NCBI GenBank assembly: GCA_963850605.1
Contig: CAWKLX010000007.1
Location: forward strand, 434,001 to 498,000
Source of the DNA: BOG-908 sp963850605
Lineage (GTDB): Bacteria; Pseudomonadota; Alphaproteobacteria; Acetobacterales; Acetobacteraceae
DNA: 64,000 bases
Direction: 5' to 3'
The position numbers and the translations under genes were made by a program. This document shows positions 46,193 to 55,417 of the stretch, piece after piece. The stretch's first letter is position 1; every line of letters starts with the position of its first letter. The notes under the pieces were generated by a model. The model worked only from the letters and a program-made list of their open reading frames with translations, searched no databases and was not told where the DNA came from.

Positions 46193-47998
46193 ATGTCCAC
46201 TTCAAGCCCAGACCCACAGCTCGGTGAGCTGCGCCTCACCGACCCCGAAGTGCTCGGCCGCACCATGGCGAGCGTCGCTGAACGATCCCAGCGTATCGTG
46301 GGCGATTGGCTGGAGCGACAGTCCCGCACCAGCCCCAGCGCCGATCCCTTCAACATCGGCCGCGCCTTCCTGGAAATGACGGCCAGGCTGGCGCAGAACC
46401 CGGCGCATCTGATGCAGGCGCAGATCGGCTTCTGGCAGGATTACGTGACCCTGTGGCAGAACACCACGCGCCGCATGATGGGCATCGACAGCAAACCGGT
46501 GATCGAGCCGGACGCCAAGGACAAGCGTTTTCGCGACGAATCGTGGCAGCAGAGCGAGGTGTTCGATTTCATCAAGCAGAGTTATCTGCTGTCAGCACGG
46601 TATGTGCACGATGTGGTGGGGCACGTGGACGGGCTGGAGCCCAAGACGGCCAAGAAAGTGGATTTCTACACGCGCCAATTCATGGACGCGATCAGCCCTT
46701 CGAATTTCCTGCTGACCAATCCCGAAGTTTTGCGCAAGACGCGCGAGACCGGCGGCGAGAACCTGCTCCGCGGCCTCAACAACCTGCTGTCGGACCTCGA
46801 GCGCGGCCGCGGAAAGCTCAGCATACGCATGACCGACCCGGACGCGTTCCGGTTGGGTGAGAACATCGCCGTATCGCCGGGAAAAGTGGTGTTCCAGAAC
46901 GAGCTGATGCAACTGATCCAGTACGCGCCCTCGACCGACACGGTACTGAAGCGGCCATTGCTGATCCTGCCGCCCTGGATCAACAAGTTCTACATCCTGG
47001 ACCTGCGCCCGAAGAACAGTTTTGTAAGGTATGCCGTCAGCCAGGGCCACACGGTGTTCATGGTCAGCTGGGTCAATCCCGACGAGAGCCTCGCCGATTC
47101 GGGGTTCGAGGACTACATGAAAAAGGGCGTGTTCGCCGCCCTCGGCGCCATCGAGCAAGCGACCGGCGAACGCGAGGTCAATGCCATCGGCTACTGCCTC
47201 GGCGGCACGCTGCTGGGCAGCACGCTGGCCTGGATGGCCAAGCGCGGGCGCGGCGGAATCGCCTCGGCCACCTTCTTCGTCTCCCTGCTCGACTTCGAGG
47301 AGGCGGGCGAGCTCGGCGTTTTCATCGACGAGGAGCAGTTGCGCGCGCTGGAAGAACGTATGGAGGAGCAGGGATATCTGGACGGCAGCGATATGGCCGC
47401 CACCTTCAACATGCTGCGCGCCAACGACCTGATCTGGTCGTTCGTGGTCAACAACTACCTCATGGGCAACGACCCGTTCCCGTTCGACCTGCTGTATTGG
47501 AATTCCGACGCGACGCGCATGCCGGCGCGCATGCACAGTTTCTATCTTCGCAACATGTATCAGCAGAACCTGCTCTCGCATCCGGACGGGATCACGCTGG
47601 AGGGCGAAACGCTCGACCTCGGGCGGGTGACGGTGCCTGCCTATTTCCTGTCCACCCGCGAGGATCACATCGCACCCTGGCGCAGCACCTATCGCGGCAC
47701 GCAGCTGCTCGGCGGCGAGAAACGCTTCGTGCTTGCCGCGTCCGGCCATATCGCCGGGGTTGTCAATCCGCCGGACGGGGGAAAATACAACCATTGGATC
47801 AACGAGGCGCTGCCTGCCGGACCCCAGGAGTGGCTGGACGGCGCCACCGAGTTATCCGGCTCCTGGTGGGGCGACTGGAACCGCTGGGTGACCGCCCACG
47901 ACGCGTCCCAGGTGCCGGCGCGCGTGCCGGGCAACGGCGCGCTCCAGGCGATCGAAGACGCCCCCGGCAGCTACGTGCGCGTCAAATCGGGCGGGTGA
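46193..47998 (+). CDS. phaC: Class I poly(3-hydroxyalkanoate) synthase PhaC
   Basis: PhaC polymerises 3-hydroxyacyl-CoA into storage granules. The 601-residue length and the PhaC N-terminal domain (LTDPEVLGRTMASVAERSQ, FNIGRAFLEM) mark class I. The lipase-like box GYCLGG holds the catalytic cysteine at about 335; the aspartate is in STREDHIAPW (about 490) and the histidine in ASGHIAGVVNPP (about 517). No phaE or phaA/B is next to it. The ATG at 46193 is preceded by AAAGGATC. Its stop is followed by 100 bases before the GGDEF-EAL gene. Confidence 0.97.
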   Translation: MSTSSPDPQLGELRLTDPEVLGRTMASVAERSQRIVGDWLERQSRTSPSADPFNIGRAFLEMTARLAQNPAHLMQAQIGFWQDYVTLWQNTTRRMMGIDSKPVIEPDAKDKRFRDESWQQSEVFDFIKQSYLLSARYVHDVVGHVDGLEPKTAKKVDFYTRQFMDAISPSNFLLTNPEVLRKTRETGGENLLRGLNNLLSDLERGRGKLSIRMTDPDAFRLGENIAVSPGKVVFQNELMQLIQYAPSTDTVLKRPLLILPPWINKFYILDLRPKNSFVRYAVSQGHTVFMVSWVNPDESLADSGFEDYMKKGVFAALGAIEQATGEREVNAIGYCLGGTLLGSTLAWMAKRGRGGIASATFFVSLLDFEEAGELGVFIDEEQLRALEERMEEQGYLDGSDMAATFNMLRANDLIWSFVVNNYLMGNDPFPFDLLYWNSDATRMPARMHSFYLRNMYQQNLLSHPDGITLEGETLDLGRVTVPAYFLSTREDHIAPWRSTYRGTQLLGGEKRFVLAASGHIAGVVNPPDGGKYNHWINEALPAGPQEWLDGATELSGSWWGDWNRWVTAHDASQVPARVPGNGALQAIEDAPGSYVRVKSGG

Positions 47999-48098
47999 TC
48001 GGCCCGATCGCGTGAGCACGGTCCTTCATCGGTAGAAACGGTTGTTTAAGTCTTGACCGCCAGAGTGGGCGCGCGAGCCACACCACCTTCGGTCGATA

Positions 48099-49535
48099 AT
48101 GATACCTCATGCGATACTGATCGCGAGCGCCCTGGCAAGTCTTCTGTGGCTTCCGACGAGCGTGTGGCTGTTGCTACGGTCTCGTAAGCTGCGGCGTGCA
48201 CAGACCGAAGCGCTGACCGCGTTGCACGCTCAACTCGGGATAAATCTCTTCCGCAGCGCGCGACGTGATCCGCTGACCGGCCTGCCCACGCGCCAAGCAT
48301 TTCTGGAAACCATGGCGGCCTGCCTGGCGCGCAGGGCACCGGCGGCCCTGCTCGTCATCGATGTGGACCGTTTCCTGACCGTCAATACCAATTATGGCGA
48401 CACCGTTGGTGACGAGTTGCTGCGCGCGCTGGCCGGCCGGCTGCACACCCTCGCCGGCGCCCATGGTCATCTGGCCCGGCTGGATGGGGATGAATTTGCG
48501 ATGCTGCTGGATCAGCCCGACCAGTTGGCGGATGTACCAGGGGCCGCCGACCGCATCCTGCACGCGCTGACTGCGCCCTTCCCCGCGGCCGGCCAGTTGA
48601 TCGATCTGTCCCCCAGTATCGGCCTGGCGTGCGCGCCTGCGCATGGCGACACGGCCGAGGGCCTGTTGCGCGCGGCGGGCCTGGCACTGGCGCAGGCCAA
48701 GGCACGCGGCGGCCGTGCCTGGCTCGGCTGCGGGGCCGACCTGACGCGGGCGTTGGAGAGCCGGGCGCACATACGCGGCCAGTTGAGCCGTGCCATAGCC
48801 GAGGGACAAATCGTTCCATGGTATCAGCCGACCGTGCGGCTGCCCGACGGTAGTCTGGACAAGTTCGAGGTACTGGCGCGCTGGATGCATCCCGAACTGG
48901 GTATTCTGACGCCGGAACAATTCATCCCGATTGCCGATGAGATGGGGCTATCGGGCCAGATCAGCATGGCGCTGCTGCGCCAGGTCGCACTCGATTGCGC
49001 GGACTGGCCGGCGACGTACCGCTTCGCTATCAATGTGTCGGCTGGACAGGTGCGCGAGCTGATCGGTTTTTTCAACGCGCAGCCGGGCGAGTGGCAGCGC
49101 CGCATGGATCTGAGCCGGCTGGATGTCGAGATCACCGAAGCCGCCCTGCTGCACGACCGCGCCATGACACGCGAGCTGATCGACACGCTGCACGAACACG
49201 GCGCCCGCGCCGGTCTGGACAATTTTGGCAGCGGCTTCTCCAACTTCTCGTTCCTGCGCGACATGCCTTTCGACAGCATCAAGATCGGCCAGGCGTTCAT
49301 CCAGACGATGGTGCAGGACAAGCGCGCCGAAGCCTGCGTGCTGGCGATGTTGTGGCTGGGCCACGGCTTGGGGATCGACATGGTGGCGGCCGGTGTGGAG
49401 GATGCGGCCACCGCCGAACGCCTGGCCGAACTTGGCTGCACGCTTGCCCAGGGCTTTTATTACGCCCGACCCGTGCCGGCGGACGGGGTATTGCACGTAC
49501 TGGGTGCGCCGACGTGTGTGGCCATAGCGGCGTAG
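48099..49535 (+). CDS. GGDEF-EAL protein with altered catalytic residues
   Basis: This 478-residue protein has an N-terminal membrane anchor (residues 4-26), a GGDEF domain (RDPLTGLPTRQAFL, then LARLDGDEFAML) and an EAL domain (FEVLARWMHPELGILTPEQFIP). The GGDEF site reads DGDEF. In the EAL domain, metal and catalytic positions differ: DNFGSG replaces DDFGTG, KIGQAF replaces KID-x-F, and AAGVE replaces AEGVE. The asparagine and ITE motifs remain (INVSAGQ, EITEAAL). It is probably a c-di-GMP sensor or scaffold rather than a strong enzyme, which is inference. It is the last gene before the long repeat-bearing gap. Confidence 0.9.
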   Translation: MIPHAILIASALASLLWLPTSVWLLLRSRKLRRAQTEALTALHAQLGINLFRSARRDPLTGLPTRQAFLETMAACLARRAPAALLVIDVDRFLTVNTNYGDTVGDELLRALAGRLHTLAGAHGHLARLDGDEFAMLLDQPDQLADVPGAADRILHALTAPFPAAGQLIDLSPSIGLACAPAHGDTAEGLLRAAGLALAQAKARGGRAWLGCGADLTRALESRAHIRGQLSRAIAEGQIVPWYQPTVRLPDGSLDKFEVLARWMHPELGILTPEQFIPIADEMGLSGQISMALLRQVALDCADWPATYRFAINVSAGQVRELIGFFNAQPGEWQRRMDLSRLDVEITEAALLHDRAMTRELIDTLHEHGARAGLDNFGSGFSNFSFLRDMPFDSIKIGQAFIQTMVQDKRAEACVLAMLWLGHGLGIDMVAAGVEDAATAERLAELGCTLAQGFYYARPVPADGVLHVLGAPTCVAIAA

Positions 49536-50003
49536 CGATCGGGCAGAGAGCTCGGACGAGGGCACAAAGTTCACGTGAGAATAACGAATGTGGATGGAAG
49601 CCCGAGGCGGATCGCTCGCTAGCAGGCGGCCTGAAATTGCATCCATCCGAAGCTAGAGCATCATCCGATCGAACGGAATCGCTCGGTCGGATAAAGATGC
49701 TCGCCAAAACAATCAGCTAGAGCTTGGTCCGTGAGCCAATGCGAACGGATCATGCTCTAGTTGGACCGCCGCCACACACGACAAACCACCCACGACCCAA
49801 GCAAATGGCGATCAGCGCTACCGGCCGCGACTGCACGGCGACGCCCCGTTGCAGTTACTGCCCGGCCATTTCGCACCTTATTGCGCAAAATGTACATCGG
49901 TCGTCTAGACGCCCGCGCCATAAGATCAACATCGCCGACTGCTTCTCACAAAAGCGAAAGATCACGCCAGGGCAGGGTCGAGCTCCTAACGCCACATGAC
50001 ACG
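49536..50003. other. Intergenic region with nested inverted repeats
   Basis: About 468 bases lie between the convergent GGDEF-EAL and Gfo/Idh genes. They hold an inverted pair with arms around GGATGGA (near 49591) and TCCATCC (near 49648), and the double hairpin at 49656-49760. The remainder (49761-50003) has only short non-family ORFs. I see no gene. Confidence 0.5.
49656..49760. repeat. Double hairpin with GAGCATnATCCG arms
   Basis: Hairpin 1 (49656-49702) has arms GAGCATCATCCGA and TCGGATAAAGATGCTC. Hairpin 2 (49717-49760) has arms CTAGAGCTTGGTCCGT and ACGGATCATGCTCTAG, pairing at 14 of 16 positions. The arm core AGAGCAT-ATCCG recalls intergenic mosaic elements common in other alphaproteobacteria; that link is from memory. 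Confidence 0.6.
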
Positions 50004-51284
50004 CTAGCTCTCCTGGGCCGGCGGCGGCCCACGCGTCGCATCCAGTTTTGCAGGCGCCTGCAACCGAACCACGCTGCCACCGGCGGCCGCCTGATATATG
50101 GCCTCGATCAGCCGCATGTCGGCCAGCCCCTCTTCGCCAGGCGTCAACGGCACGCGGTCCGCGCGTATGGCCTCGGCGAACGCATCCATCTCCAACGCAA
50201 ACTGGTTTTTCGGCGACCAGCGGCGTTGCTCCAGCACGCCACTCATCCCCTCGCGCCTGCTGATCTGCATCGTCAAATTGTCGTAGCTGAACGCCGGGTC
50301 CAAGCCGACCGCCGCCTCCGTCGCCATCAGGCGCAGAAACCGGTTTTCATGATACGAATAGCCGGAACTGCAGCTCGCCAGCACGCCCGACGGGAAGCGC
50401 AAGGTGAACGCGCAAATGTCCTCTATCTCCCGAAAGCGGGGGTCGTTCTTCGGCTGCGTGATGCGGGCGCTGATTTCGACCGGCTCCTCCCCGGTGATGA
50501 ACCGCGCGGCGTTGAGACAGTAAAGGCCCACATCCGGCAGCGAGCCACCCCCAGCCATGGCACGGTTCAGGCGCCACTGGCCGTTGCTGGCATTGTCCTG
50601 GCCGTTGCTGGCCTCAATCAGCCGCAACTCGCCATAGGTCTTTTCGCGCACAAGACGGATCAGTTCGCGGTATTCCGGCAGATATTGGCAACGGTACGCG
50701 ATCATCAGCTTACGGCTCGCCTGGCGGCAGGCATCGACCATGCGTTGCGCATCGGCGGACGAGGTCGCCATCGGTTTTTCGCATAGCACATGCTTGCCCG
50801 CCTGCGCTGCCCGCACGGTGTATTCCATGTGCATGGCGTTCGGCAGGACGATATAGACTACGTCCACATCAGGATTATTCTTCAGCGCGTCGAAATTTGC
50901 GTAATCGTATAGGTTATGCTCCGGCACCCCATATTGCGCGGCGATCACGCGTGCCTTGTCGCGTTCGCCGCTGACCAGCGCGGTCACGCGCACGTGCCTG
51001 GCCTGTGCGAACCCGGGCAGGATCTGGGTCAATGCCAGCCGTCCCAGCCCCACGACGGCAATACCCATGCGCCGCGCGTGCGGGTCGGCCTGTGGCACCT
51101 TGCCGTTCATGTCGCTTGGCGTATCCAACGGCGGCAGCGTGACCTGATCGCCGTGCACCGTGCCGCGCAGCGCCGCGGGCTCCTGTGCGGAGGGTTCGGC
51201 CGCCTGTGCGCTCGCCAGCACGCCGAGACCGGCCAGGCCGGCCGAGGCTGTCCCGACAAGTCCGCGTCGTGTGATCGGGGGCAT
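50004..51284 (-). CDS. Gfo/Idh/MocA-family oxidoreductase, Tat-exported
   Basis: The 426-residue protein has a twin-arginine signal (PPITRRGLVGTASAGLAGLG) and so is probably periplasmic. The Rossmann domain begins IAVVGLGRLALTQILPGF, with the dinucleotide loop GLGRLA and the catalytic EKP in HVLCEKPMA. The C-terminal half is the beta-sheet domain of the family. It is similar in layout to glucose-fructose oxidoreductase, which binds NADP tightly in the periplasm; the sugar substrate here is unknown. The ATG at 51284 follows CAGGAGA. It diverges from aidB, with 97 bases between starts. Confidence 0.88.
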   Translation of the reverse strand: MPPITRRGLVGTASAGLAGLGVLASAQAAEPSAQEPAALRGTVHGDQVTLPPLDTPSDMNGKVPQADPHARRMGIAVVGLGRLALTQILPGFAQARHVRVTALVSGERDKARVIAAQYGVPEHNLYDYANFDALKNNPDVDVVYIVLPNAMHMEYTVRAAQAGKHVLCEKPMATSSADAQRMVDACRQASRKLMIAYRCQYLPEYRELIRLVREKTYGELRLIEASNGQDNASNGQWRLNRAMAGGGSLPDVGLYCLNAARFITGEEPVEISARITQPKNDPRFREIEDICAFTLRFPSGVLASCSSGYSYHENRFLRLMATEAAVGLDPAFSYDNLTMQISRREGMSGVLEQRRWSPKNQFALEMDAFAEAIRADRVPLTPGEEGLADMRLIEAIYQAAAGGSVVRLQAPAKLDATRGPPPAQES

Positions 51285-51381
51285 GGGCCGTCTCCTGTTG
51301 GCGATCGATGGCGAAAGCCCGGTAGTGCAGTCCGGTTTCGGCGCTTGCGCACGCCTCGCCAGGGTGTGAGATGGCGGCCCA

Positions 51382-53028
51382 ATGCACAGCCTGAACCCGC
51401 GCGCCCGATTACGCACTCACGAGGTGACGAACCAGCCGCCGCCACTGGAAAACGTCAACCTGTTCGACGCCGACAGGCTGCTGTCCGGCATGGTGCAGCA
51501 AGCCGGTGGGGCGTCGCACATGGCCCACCTGTCCGCCTTCGGCGCACGGGTCGGCAGTGCCGAGGCGATCGACTGGGGCGTTCAGGCCAATCGCAATCCC
51601 CCCGTCTTCAAACCGTTCGACCGCTGGGGACGGCGCATCGACGAAGTGGAGTTCCACCCCGCCTACCACGCGCTGATGGCCCTGGGCCTGGAGGCCGGCG
51701 TTTCCGCCCGCGCCTGGACGCATCCGCAGGGCGGCCACGTGGCCCATGCGGCGCTGCTGTTCTTGATGTCGCAGGCCGAAAGCGGCGTCACCTGCCCGAT
51801 GTCGATGACCTACGCCAGCATACCCGCGCTGCGACACGCACCCACCCTGGCACAAGACTGGGTGCCCCGGGCGCTGGCCACAGCCTATGACGGCAGCGTG
51901 CAGCCCGCGTCGCACAAGCGCGCATGCACCATCGGCATGGCGATGACCGAAAAGCAGGGCGGCTCGGACGTGCGTGCCAACACCACGCGCGCCACCCCGG
52001 CCGGCGATGGGGCGCACCTGCTCACCGGCCACAAATGGTTCTGCTCGGCCCCGATGTCCGACGCATTCCTGACACTGGCCTACGAGGATGATGGGCTCAG
52101 CTGTTTCCTGGTCCCGCGCTGGCGCCCGGACGGCGAGCGCAACGCCATCGAGATACAGCGGCTGAAGGACAAGCTGGGCGACCGCGCCAACGCGTCCGCC
52201 GAAATCGAGTATGCCGGCGCGCTGGCCTGGCGCGTGGGCGAGCCCGGCCGCGGCGTGCGCACCATCGCCCTTATGGTCCAACACACGCGACTGGACTGCA
52301 TCGTGGGTGCCGCCAGCCTCGCCCGCCAGAGTCTTTCCCATGCCATGCACCACGCCGAGGGCCGCTCGGCCTTCCAGCGCCGGCTCATCGACCAGCCCCT
52401 GATGCGGTCGGTTCTCGCCGAGATGGCCGCCGAGATCGCAAGCCAGATGGCGCTGGCCTTCAGGATTGCCCAGGCCTTCGACCGCGCCGTGGCCGGCGAC
52501 GCCGCGGAGGCCGCGTTGGCCCGGGTGCTTACCCCCGTCGCGAAGTACTGGGTGACGAAGCGCTGCCCGGCGCTGGTGGCCGAGGCGATGGAAGCGCATG
52601 GCGGCGCGGGTTATATCGAGGAGGGGCCGCTCCCGCGCCTGTTCCGCGCCTCGCCGCTCAACGCGATCTGGGAGGGCTCGGGCAACGTGATCGCGCTGGA
52701 CGTCCTGCGTGCACTCGGCCGCGAACCGCTGGCCGCCGAGGCCCTGCGCGCCTTTCTGGCCCCGCTGCGCACGCTGGGCGGTGCGGCCACCGGCGCGCTG
52801 AACGAGCTCGACACCTGGCTCACCGGCCACACCCAGGAACAGGCGGCCCGACGTTTGGTGGAACGGCTGGCTGTGCTCGCCGCCGCTGGGGCGTTGCTCG
52901 AGGGCGGCGGCGAGTCCTGGGCCGCCGCTCTGCTCGCGCTGCGCCTTCAGGGGGCGTCCACCTTCGGCGCCGGCGCGGCCCTGGCCGGCACGGACGCGAT
53001 CCTGTCCGAGGCGCGCCTGGCGGCATAG
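51382..53028 (+). CDS. aidB: Acyl-CoA dehydrogenase family protein, AidB-like
   Basis: The 548-residue protein matches E. coli AidB along its whole length. Shared features are NQPPPLENVNLFDAD, CPMSMTYASIPAL, the flavin-binding GMAMTEKQGGSDVRANTTRA, and EAMEAHGGAGYIEEGPLPRL followed by NAIWEGSGNV. AidB is a flavoprotein of the adaptive response to alkylation damage that binds DNA and has weak isovaleryl-CoA dehydrogenase activity. No ada or alkB is nearby. The ATG at 51382 fits the E. coli start. A separate promoter is expected in the 97-base divergent gap. Confidence 0.93.
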   Translation: MHSLNPRARLRTHEVTNQPPPLENVNLFDADRLLSGMVQQAGGASHMAHLSAFGARVGSAEAIDWGVQANRNPPVFKPFDRWGRRIDEVEFHPAYHALMALGLEAGVSARAWTHPQGGHVAHAALLFLMSQAESGVTCPMSMTYASIPALRHAPTLAQDWVPRALATAYDGSVQPASHKRACTIGMAMTEKQGGSDVRANTTRATPAGDGAHLLTGHKWFCSAPMSDAFLTLAYEDDGLSCFLVPRWRPDGERNAIEIQRLKDKLGDRANASAEIEYAGALAWRVGEPGRGVRTIALMVQHTRLDCIVGAASLARQSLSHAMHHAEGRSAFQRRLIDQPLMRSVLAEMAAEIASQMALAFRIAQAFDRAVAGDAAEAALARVLTPVAKYWVTKRCPALVAEAMEAHGGAGYIEEGPLPRLFRASPLNAIWEGSGNVIALDVLRALGREPLAAEALRAFLAPLRTLGGAATGALNELDTWLTGHTQEQAARRLVERLAVLAAAGALLEGGGESWAAALLALRLQGASTFGAGAALAGTDAILSEARLAA

Positions 53029-53147
53029 GCCGGCGGACGCTTGACCCCCCGCCCCCGATCCGCCATGCAGCCCGCCGCGCACGCGCCGCCCCTGGGCAGC
53101 GCTGGTCCAGGCGCGTGCCACCCACATCACACGGAACCCGCTTCATC

Positions 53148-54329
53148 ATGCGCGACAAGGGCGATTTTCTGTTCACGTCCGAATCCGTCTCCGAAGGCCA
53201 TCCGGACAAGGTCGCCGACCGCATCAGCGACACCGTGCTGGACGCGTTCCTCGCCGCCGATCCCCAGGCGCGCGTGGCCTGCGAAACGCTGGTCACCACC
53301 AACCGCATCATCCTGGCCGGCGAGACCCGCGGGCCGGCCAGCGTCACGCCCGAGAACCTGATCCACCTGGCGCGCGAGGCGGTGCGCGACATCGGCTACG
53401 ACCAGGAAGGGTTTTCCTGGCGCCATGCCCAGGTGGAATGCCATTTGCACGCGCAAAGCGCCGACATCGCCGTGGGCGTCGATAGCGCCGGCAACAAGGA
53501 CGAGGGCGCCGGCGACCAGGGCATCATGTTCGGCTACGCCACGCGCGAAACCGACAGTCTCATGCCGGCGCCGATCCACTACGCCCACCTCATCCTGCGC
53601 ACGATCAGCGAGTTGCGCCGCGCCGGCGACGCCAGGGTGGCCGGGCTGCTGCCGGATGCCAAGAGCCAGGTGACGCTGCACTACAGCGACGGCAAGCCGG
53701 TCGGCGCCACCAGCGTCGTCCTGTCCACGCAGCACGAGGACGGGATTGCGCAGGAGGACATTCATGCGTCGCTCCGCCCGCTGATCGCGGCTGCCTTGCC
53801 GGACGGGTGGATGTGCGCGGATGACGAGCTTTACATCAACCCGACCGGCAAATTCGTGATCGGCGGGCCCGATGGCGATTGCGGGCTGACAGGCCGGAAG
53901 ATCATCGTCGATACCTACGGCGGAGCAGCACCCCATGGCGGCGGCGCGTTCTCCGGCAAGGACCCGACGAAAGTCGATCGCAGCGCCGCTTACGCCGCGC
54001 GCTATTTGGCCAAGAACGTGGTGGCAGCCGGCCTGGCCGATCGTTGCACGCTGCAGATCAGCTACGCCATCGGCGTGGCCCACCCGCTCTCGGTCTACGT
54101 GGAACTGCACGGTACCGGGCAGGACGTGGAAGAGGCCAAGCTGGAGCGTACGCTGCGCGAACTGATGAATTTGTCGCCGCGGGGCATACGCGAGCACCTG
54201 AAGCTGAACGCGCCGATCTATGTGCCGACCAGCGCCTACGGCCATTTCGGCCGCACGCCTGTGGACGGTTTTTTTACATGGGAGCAAACCGATTTAGTCC
54301 CTGCGCTTCAGTCAGCCTTTAACAGGTGA
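53148..54329 (+). CDS. metK: S-adenosylmethionine synthetase MetK
   Basis: MetK makes S-adenosylmethionine from methionine and ATP. The 393-residue protein begins MRDKGDFLFTSESVSEGHPD and continues to DKVADRISD. It contains GAGDQGIMFGYA (ATP site) and GGAAPHGGGAFSGKDPTKVD (the phosphate-binding glycine loop). The ATG at 53148 is chosen; the frame is open to an ATG-less region at 53115. About 119 bases separate it from aidB; I looked for a SAM riboswitch there but could not support one. It converges on thyX with a repeat between them. Confidence 0.97.
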   Translation: MRDKGDFLFTSESVSEGHPDKVADRISDTVLDAFLAADPQARVACETLVTTNRIILAGETRGPASVTPENLIHLAREAVRDIGYDQEGFSWRHAQVECHLHAQSADIAVGVDSAGNKDEGAGDQGIMFGYATRETDSLMPAPIHYAHLILRTISELRRAGDARVAGLLPDAKSQVTLHYSDGKPVGATSVVLSTQHEDGIAQEDIHASLRPLIAAALPDGWMCADDELYINPTGKFVIGGPDGDCGLTGRKIIVDTYGGAAPHGGGAFSGKDPTKVDRSAAYAARYLAKNVVAAGLADRCTLQISYAIGVAHPLSVYVELHGTGQDVEEAKLERTLRELMNLSPRGIREHLKLNAPIYVPTSAYGHFGRTPVDGFFTWEQTDLVPALQSAFNR

Positions 54330-54357
54330 AGATGCGCCGGCTCTCAGCAGTAAATTC

Positions 54358-54420
54358 AACCACGAAGGCACGAACCGCGCGAAGTAGTGAAAACTCTGTG
54401 TTCTTCGGGTCTTCGTGGTC
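54358..54420. repeat. ACCACGAAG inverted repeat between metK and thyX
   Basis: The left arm AACCACGAAGGCACGAA (54358-54374) and the right arm, reverse complement GACCACGAAGACCCGAAG (about 54402-54420), pair with three mismatches. The element lies exactly between the convergent metK and thyX and may terminate both. Similar CCACGAAG-x-CACGAAG repeats are scattered in many bacterial genomes, as I recall. Confidence 0.6.
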
Positions 54421-54425
54421 GATTT

Positions 54426-55358
54426 CTACGTGCCGAGGACCGCTGCCAGCTCCGACCATTCGCGTTTGGACAGGCCACTTGCGGCCTGGTCCACGGTCTC
54501 ACCGGCCAGGCGCCGGCGCACGACATCGAGCATCTGGGCGGACAACGTGACCGCACCTAGGCGATAATCCTGGAAGGCCTCGTAGGCAGCCGGCACCCAA
54601 ACTCGTACCACGTCCAGTATCGCATCGGCATAAACCCGAATTTCGTATTGCGCATGCGCATCCGCCCGCAGCGCGCAGAAGTTGAGCAGGTTATGCAGGT
54701 CGGTTTTCCAGTACCATTGCGTATATGTGTTCAGCGTCAGGTTCATCCGCGCCAGCTCGCGCGCCAATCCACGGCGGCCTTGGTCGCGCACGCCGCCATC
54801 CGGTGTCTCGTTCAGCATATGCGCGTAATGGTCGTAGTTGCGCGCGGCATCGTCGCGTAGCAGCGCCAGCACGTCGTCCGCCTCGGCCCCATCCAGCACC
54901 GCGCCCCTGCCCTGGCGGTTAACCTCGGATTGTGCCGCCAATTGCGCGGGTTCGGGGATGTAGAACTCGCGATCCATCACCGAATAGCGCGCGGAATACT
55001 CGTTCACGTTGGCCATGCGATGGCGGATCCACTGGCGCGCGACAAAGATCGGCAGCTTGACGTGGAATTTCATCTCGCACATCTCGAACGGCGTGCTGTG
55101 CCGGTGCCGCATCAAATAGCGGATCAGCCCCGCATCCTCCGACACGCGCCGCGTGCCGCGGCCATAGCTGACGCGGGCGGCCTGCACGATGGCGCTATCG
55201 TCGCCCATGTAGTCGATCACGCGCAGAAATCCGTGGTCGAGCAGGGGGATGGCCAGGAATAATCTGTCTTCAAGGGCCGGCACGGTCGGGCGCTTGGTCG
55301 CGTGCGTTTCCAATCGTGCGGCGTCGATCTCGGCGGCTTGGGACTCGGTCAACGGCAT
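54426..55358 (-). CDS. thyX: FAD-dependent thymidylate synthase ThyX
   Basis: ThyX methylates dUMP to dTMP using FAD and methylene-tetrahydrofolate. The 310-residue product carries the diagnostic RHR-x7-S motif at residues 112-122, followed by ARYSVMDREFY. The dUMP-binding segment ARELARMNLTLNTYTQWYWK is present. No thyA is seen in the window. The ATG at 55358 gives the usual N-terminal extension of alphaproteobacterial ThyX. A small secreted-protein gene lies about 60 bases upstream on the same strand. Confidence 0.97.
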   Translation of the reverse strand: MPLTESQAAEIDAARLETHATKRPTVPALEDRLFLAIPLLDHGFLRVIDYMGDDSAIVQAARVSYGRGTRRVSEDAGLIRYLMRHRHSTPFEMCEMKFHVKLPIFVARQWIRHRMANVNEYSARYSVMDREFYIPEPAQLAAQSEVNRQGRGAVLDGAEADDVLALLRDDAARNYDHYAHMLNETPDGGVRDQGRRGLARELARMNLTLNTYTQWYWKTDLHNLLNFCALRADAHAQYEIRVYADAILDVVRVWVPAAYEAFQDYRLGAVTLSAQMLDVVRRRLAGETVDQAASGLSKREWSELAAVLGT

Positions 55359-55417
55359 GACGTATCCCTAAAGGCGGTGCAGCCGCCCGACAACCGTCGG
55401 GCGGCTGTCCTTCGACC

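Noticed and set aside
49536..50003. Possible tRNA or small protein in the long gap
   Set aside because: No cloverleaf or CCA-like end was found, and the short frames lack a start signal and composition bias.
53029..53147. SAM-type riboswitch upstream of metK
   Set aside because: I compared the leader with remembered SAM-II and SAM/SAH consensus pieces. TCACACGG occurs near the start codon, but the rest of the fold is absent and the gap is too short.
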